A DNA stretch of 64,000 bases, from positions 124,001-188,000 of the forward strand of contig CAVRDK010000004.1 in the NCBI GenBank assembly GCA_963719855.1. The letters run 5' to 3'. The notes under the pieces were generated by a model, which saw nothing but the letters and a program-made list of their open reading frames with translations, had not been told where the DNA came from and searched no databases. The stretch is from CAIQPV01 sp963719855 (lineage in GTDB: Bacteria > Pseudomonadota > Gammaproteobacteria > Burkholderiales > Gallionellaceae). Numbering within the stretch: position 1 is the first letter of the stretch; every line of letters begins with the position of its first letter. A program made the translations under genes and the position numbers. This document shows, one piece after another, positions 60,692-64,000 of this stretch.

Positions 60692-60867
60692 AATGTAGTT
60701 CCGACGGGAAGTCAGAACGCCTGCTCAACAGGGGAGAGAGACGTGAGCAGGCGGCAACAATTGCTTGTCACACTGTGGGCCAGATTATCTATTATGGCGG
60801 TTATGCTCAATACCTGATTTACAGTATTTTGTTAGGCGATGAAATCTGGTGTTAAGTAATTTGTAAG

Positions 60868-61485
60868 TCAATTTACTACATAGACTAACGTGTTGACCTG
60901 AAACCACTCGATGTCGCCATCGAAATAGTCCACTCGGACACCTTCAGTTTTGGTTACGGTCACATGGCGTACTGCCCTATAGCTTTCCAGTGGCTGTTTG
61001 CTGATTTTTTGCTCAGGACGTACTAGCTGAATTTTAATGCGGTCAGAACTTAATTTCGGATTCGTGCTGCGTCTTTCAACAATCTCAGCAGGTGGACGAG
61101 AATTCTTTTCACGCCGTTCTACATAACCAGGATTAAGTCTTGAAGTCGTATCGACTAATCGTTGTGTGACGCCGTAAAGTACAGCAGTGATAATACTAGG
61201 CGTATCTGATAGTTGCTGATCAAAATTAGCTTTATCAATCCTGATCGCTCTAACACGATCCAATGCTTTTGCAGTAGCAGTCCGCTTTTTTTCCTTAGAC
61301 AAAAGAGCCATCTCACCAAATATACTCACGGGTTTTAATTCTGCAATGATGACCTTCTCTTCGCCTCTCTTCATGGAAATTTCAACCCTGCCTTCTTTCA
61401 GGATGTATGCAGAATCCGCAAGTGAATATTCCTCAAAAATCAGTGCTGATGGATAGAACTCTATAAGTGGAAATACTTCTTGCAT
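60868..61485 (-). CDS. cyclic-nucleotide-binding-domain protein
   Basis: 205 residues: the N-terminal half is a cNMP/CRP-like jelly roll, IFEEYSLADSAYILKEGRVE, then VIIAELKPVSIFGEMALLSK with the phosphate-binding region (GEMALL), TATAKALDRVRAIRIDKANF. No DNA-binding helix-turn-helix follows. The rest is basic and of unknown fold (TTSRLNPGYVERREKNSRPP). Binding of cAMP is not certain: the RSA arginine motif of CAP is not obvious. Confidence 0.75.
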   Translation of the reverse strand: MQEVFPLIEFYPSALIFEEYSLADSAYILKEGRVEISMKRGEEKVIIAELKPVSIFGEMALLSKEKKRTATAKALDRVRAIRIDKANFDQQLSDTPSIITAVLYGVTQRLVDTTSRLNPGYVERREKNSRPPAEIVERRSTNPKLSSDRIKIQLVRPEQKISKQPLESYRAVRHVTVTKTEGVRVDYFDGDIEWFQVNTLVYVVN

Positions 61486-61608
61486 TTACCATCCCCCTGG
61501 CATCATCCTATACGATCTATATGAAGCCCAAATCTGAATAAATCCTCCGGCAGAACTTGCTGAGGTTTATCTAAAATTGCGTACGACGCACCATTGAGTC
61601 GCACCAGA

Positions 61609-61633
61609 AAAAACCTCGGCCGAACGAGGTTTC
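61609..61633 (-). terminator. hairpin with T-run, minus strand
   Basis: AAACCTCG (61610-61617) and CGAGGTTT (61625-61632) enclose GCCGAA; on the minus strand it ends in TTTTTTCTGG. Downstream of the small ORF at 61692-61880. Confidence 0.65.
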
Positions 61634-61691
61634 TCGGCACACGTTCAGCAAAAGCCTCGCTAAGCGGTGGCTTGACACAACGACCAGACCT

Positions 61692-61880
61692 TCATCCCGC
61701 CATGGCATAGGCATAGGACAAACCCCGCGAGGTAGTACGAACGAAGTGACGGCATGGCACGTTGCGGCGCGTCATGTTGTCAAATTGCATGCCGCAAAAT
61801 GGACAGTCGCGAACGGCAAATTCTGACCGGTCTTTGCCCTTTCGATAACGTATATTCCAACGTCTGCACCGCATTTGCAA
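61692..61880 (-). CDS. possible small cysteine-containing protein
   Basis: 62 residues: MQMRCRRWNIRYRKGKDRSE then FAVRDCPFCGMQFDNMTRR and NVPCRHFV. CPFC plus CRH could bind zinc. No ribosome site stands out and no family is recognised. The only support is the terminator after it on the same strand. Kept as tentative. Confidence 0.3.
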   Translation of the reverse strand: MQMRCRRWNIRYRKGKDRSEFAVRDCPFCGMQFDNMTRRNVPCRHFVRTTSRGLSYAYAMAG

Positions 61881-61916
61881 GCGGTCATATATGTCTTCTA
61901 CTTGATTTCCCCAAGA

Positions 61917-62831
61917 CTACTTGATTTTCAGGATTTCATCCCACGGAGGCTTAGGCCCGATCCGCTTGGAAAGATATTCGACCATGCTTCTGACACGATG
62001 AGGAACATATCGGTTGCTTGGGAAAACTGCGTAGATTCCCATCTCGGGTGTCGAAAATTTAGGTAGAAGAATTTCCAGTTTATGTTCACGTACCGCTTTT
62101 TCGACAATGAAGGTGGGGGCATAGCTGATACCCAACCCAAGAATTGTGGTTACCAACAATGCATCACTGCTGTTAGCTTCGAGCCTACCGGAAATGGGAA
62201 ACCACTGCGTTTCACCGTCAATGACGAAAGCCCAACTTGAACGCATGGCCAGCAAATAACCGAAACATTCGTGATTGATAAGTTCGCTCGGGTGCTTGGG
62301 GCGGTCATGTCGATTCAAGTATTCCGGGGCTGCGACAACCGCACCCTTGCTGCTACCAATTTTTCGTGCCACATCCCCGGGTTCCAATCGACCTGTAATG
62401 CGAATCGCCAAATCAAACCCGCCTTCAATCAGATTAACCCGGCGGTCGTTAAATTCCAGTTCGATTGATATTTCCGGGTTGGCGGTCATGAAGTCGCCGA
62501 ACATTGGCATTAACTGGTGAACACCGAATGAAAATGGCAGCGTGATACGGATATGCCCGCGAGGCGCCTGTCGATTTTCGGTCATGTCCGCTTCGGCAGC
62601 CTCTACCAAGCTTAAAATTTCGCGGCACTTTTCCAAATAGGGGGCGCCAGCCGAAGTGAGGCTTAAACGCCGCGTACTGCGTGCAAGCAACTTAGCCCCC
62701 AAGTGAGCTTCGAGTGCTGCTATTTTTCGTGTAACAACTGAGCGATCCACATTCATCTGCTGCGCCACGGCTGAGAAGCTTCCCAGTTCGGCAACCCGCA
62801 CAAAGAGTCGCATGCTATCGATTCGATCCAT
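61917..62831 (-). CDS. LysR-family transcriptional regulator
   Basis: 304 residues. MDRIDSMRLFVRVAELGSFS then AVAQQMNVDRSVVTRKIAAL is the helix-turn-helix, GAPYLEKCREILSLVEAAEA the linker, and the remainder a periplasmic-binding-like effector domain. Divergent from cytochrome b561 and yceI, which it probably controls, as such neighbours usually do. Effector unknown. Confidence 0.93.
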   Translation of the reverse strand: MDRIDSMRLFVRVAELGSFSAVAQQMNVDRSVVTRKIAALEAHLGAKLLARSTRRLSLTSAGAPYLEKCREILSLVEAAEADMTENRQAPRGHIRITLPFSFGVHQLMPMFGDFMTANPEISIELEFNDRRVNLIEGGFDLAIRITGRLEPGDVARKIGSSKGAVVAAPEYLNRHDRPKHPSELINHECFGYLLAMRSSWAFVIDGETQWFPISGRLEANSSDALLVTTILGLGISYAPTFIVEKAVREHKLEILLPKFSTPEMGIYAVFPSNRYVPHRVRSMVEYLSKRIGPKPPWDEILKIK

Positions 62832-62853
62832 AAATATCTCGAGCTATTGTTGC

Positions 62854-62871
62854 AATATTAGCAATAATATT
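62854..62871. promoter_or_regulatory. palindromic operator candidate (LysR)
   Basis: AATATTAGCAATAATATT: perfect 7-bp arms around GCAA in the 120-nt divergent region between LysR and cytochrome b561. It fits the T-N11-A type box bound by LysR proteins and lies 22 nt before the lysR start and 82 nt before the cytochrome gene. Confidence 0.5.
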
Positions 62872-62953
62872 TTGGTAATTGTAGGCTATATCTGGCACAT
62901 TTGTTTGTGTACAGTGCACCCATCGACTCAACCCATCCTTTTGGAGAATGTTC

Positions 62954-63499
62954 ATGAGCCACCCAGATAACTATACCCGTACGGCAATTGGCCTGCATTG
63001 GCTAATAGCGATCGCGATTGTTGCGACCTTCGGCGTCGGTATTTATATGCACGACCTGCCGCTTACGCCAGAGAAATTAAAAATCTACTCGTGGCACAAA
63101 TGGGCTGGCGTGACGATTTTTCTGCTGGTGTTGTTTCGACTCGTATGGCGGCTTACTCATCGTCCGCCAGCGCCACCTATCGGCATGCCCGCTTGGCAAC
63201 AGGCTGCGGCTGAGCTAGTCCACCGGCTCATTTATATCCTGATGATCGCCATCCCAGTCAGTGGCTGGCTGATGAGTTCGTCCAAGGGGTTCCAGACGGT
63301 GTATTTCGGCGTGCTGCCGCTACCTGACCTGCTCGCCAAGAACAAGGAGTTGGGAGATGCGCTCACGTTCGTCCATAAGGCGTTGAATTTCACTCTTGCC
63401 GGGTTGGTTCTGGGTCACGCTGGCGCTGCAATCAAACATCATTTTATTGATCGCGACGACGTCCTCACACGTATGTTGCCATTTATTAAAAAACATTAG
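62954..63499 (+). CDS. cytochrome b561-family protein
   Basis: 181 residues, four membrane helices. YTRTAIGLHWLIAIAIVATF with a haem histidine in the first helix, YSWHKWAGVTIFLLVLFRLV, VHRLIYILMIAIPVSGWLMS and FVHKALNFTLAGLVLGHAGA, each with a likely haem ligand His. A di-haem quinol or electron carrier of the prokaryotic CybB type. ATG 62954 has GGAG at a good distance; ATG 62948 would be too close. The gene is followed by yceI at 10 nt. Confidence 0.9.
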   Translation: MSHPDNYTRTAIGLHWLIAIAIVATFGVGIYMHDLPLTPEKLKIYSWHKWAGVTIFLLVLFRLVWRLTHRPPAPPIGMPAWQQAAAELVHRLIYILMIAIPVSGWLMSSSKGFQTVYFGVLPLPDLLAKNKELGDALTFVHKALNFTLAGLVLGHAGAAIKHHFIDRDDVLTRMLPFIKKH

Positions 63500-63509
63500 G
63501 AGAGATGCC

Positions 63510-64000
63510 ATGAACACCATTGCATCAAAAATTGTATTTATTATTGGCTTGGTTGCGCTTTTGTTTCTCTCAAGTGTGCAAGCAACCGAGTTCAATTTGA
63601 TCCAGGCTGACAAGAGCACTGTGTCATTCGTGTTCAAACAAATGAACGTGCCAGTGGAAGGTAGCTTCAAGCACTTCAAAAGCCGGATTAGCTTCGATCC
63701 TGCGAAGCCAGTACTCGCCAAGGCAGAAATCGAGATTGATATCGTCAGTATTGACGCCGGTTCAGACGAGGCCAATGACGCGATAGCTGACAAGCTTTGG
63801 TTCAATACAAAACAGTTTCCGGTCGCGCACTTTGTTTCTACCTCTGTCAAGCCGCTTGGCAACAACCAGTTCGAAGTGGCCGGAAAAATGAGCATCAAGG
63901 GCCGAACGCTGGATGCGAAAACTCCATGCACGTTTCATCAGGAGGGGGGCAACGGTGTCTTCGAGGGAAGTTTCGTGCTGCATCGTGGCGACTACGGTAT
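63510..64000 (+). CDS. YceI-family periplasmic protein (cut at window end)
   Basis: Starts with TAGGAGAGA before ATG 63510; signal MNTIASKIVFIIGLVALLFL then SSVQA. The mature part TEFNLIQADKSTVSFVFKQM, SRISFDPAKPVLAKAEIEID and KQFPVAHFVSTSVKPLGNNQ is a YceI lipocalin-like barrel that binds polyisoprenoid lipids. It usually follows cytochrome b561. Only the first about 163 residues are in the window; the end is missing. Confidence 0.9.
   Translation, partial: MNTIASKIVFIIGLVALLFLSSVQATEFNLIQADKSTVSFVFKQMNVPVEGSFKHFKSRISFDPAKPVLAKAEIEIDIVSIDAGSDEANDAIADKLWFNTKQFPVAHFVSTSVKPLGNNQFEVAGKMSIKGRTLDAKTPCTFHQEGGNGVFEGSFVLHRGDYG

Overview
The window looks like chromosomal DNA of a betaproteobacterium of the Nitrosomonadales type, and a Gallionella/Sideroxydans-like iron oxidiser is a reasonable guess. 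The reasons are the order hisC-B-H-A-F-I-E-hinT-tatABC next to a Nif3-like gene and a DegS-type protease, the MidA / pteridine reductase / ttcA run, a split trpEGD, many dispersed palindromic repeats and several c-di-GMP signalling genes. No organism name can be proved from the sequence alone.

Layout. 1-4.8 kb: a small Rossmann protein, RNase P RNA with a second partial 5' end upstream of it, a family 39 glycosyltransferase, rpmE and pabB. 4.8-10.2 kb: rpe, gph and trpEGD, with their intergenic regions packed with repeats. 10.4-14.6 kb: a TusA-like protein, a GAF/PAS/GGDEF/EAL gene with an in-frame stop, and an HDOD gene. 14.9-16.4 kb: an AT-richer three-gene redox/membrane module followed by a short terminal-inverted-repeat element. 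16.6-22.4 kb: a broken VapBC locus, then a minus-strand stress cluster (HPF, two damaged CBS proteins, cytochrome c, lipoprotein, two Hsp20, cold-shock protein, SAP-like protein). 22.7-38.4 kb: FapA-like protein, htpG, slt, cca, MidA-like methyltransferase, pteridine reductase, ttcA, ubiE, a FliD-like gene and Nif3. 38.4-47.4 kb: degS, two integron-type gene cassettes with attC-like sites, tatCBA, hinT and the his operon without hisG or hisD. 47.5-55.5 kb: an EAL/HDOD regulator, an rRNA methyltransferase, hemJ, a NodIJ-like ABC pair, hydrolase, ferredoxin, VanZ and a ferredoxin reductase. 55.7-60.5 kb: a LIV-type ABC importer whose permease and ATPase are fused. 60.9-64 kb: a cNMP-binding protein, then LysR divergent from cytochrome b561 and YceI (cut by the window end).

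The most unusual signal is a small (57-60 nt, one 117 nt) hairpin-forming repeat present in six places. In five of them it sits inside another palindrome, and removing it on paper restores that palindrome, often exactly. It makes no target duplication, and the base before it follows a CYYT-like pattern. This suggests a non-autonomous, palindrome-targeting mobile element. Other notable points are the duplicated RNase P 5' end, the cassette insertion at the tatC stop codon, a repeat translated inside a hydrolase, and five single-base (+1) frameshifts in conserved genes that may be assembly errors.
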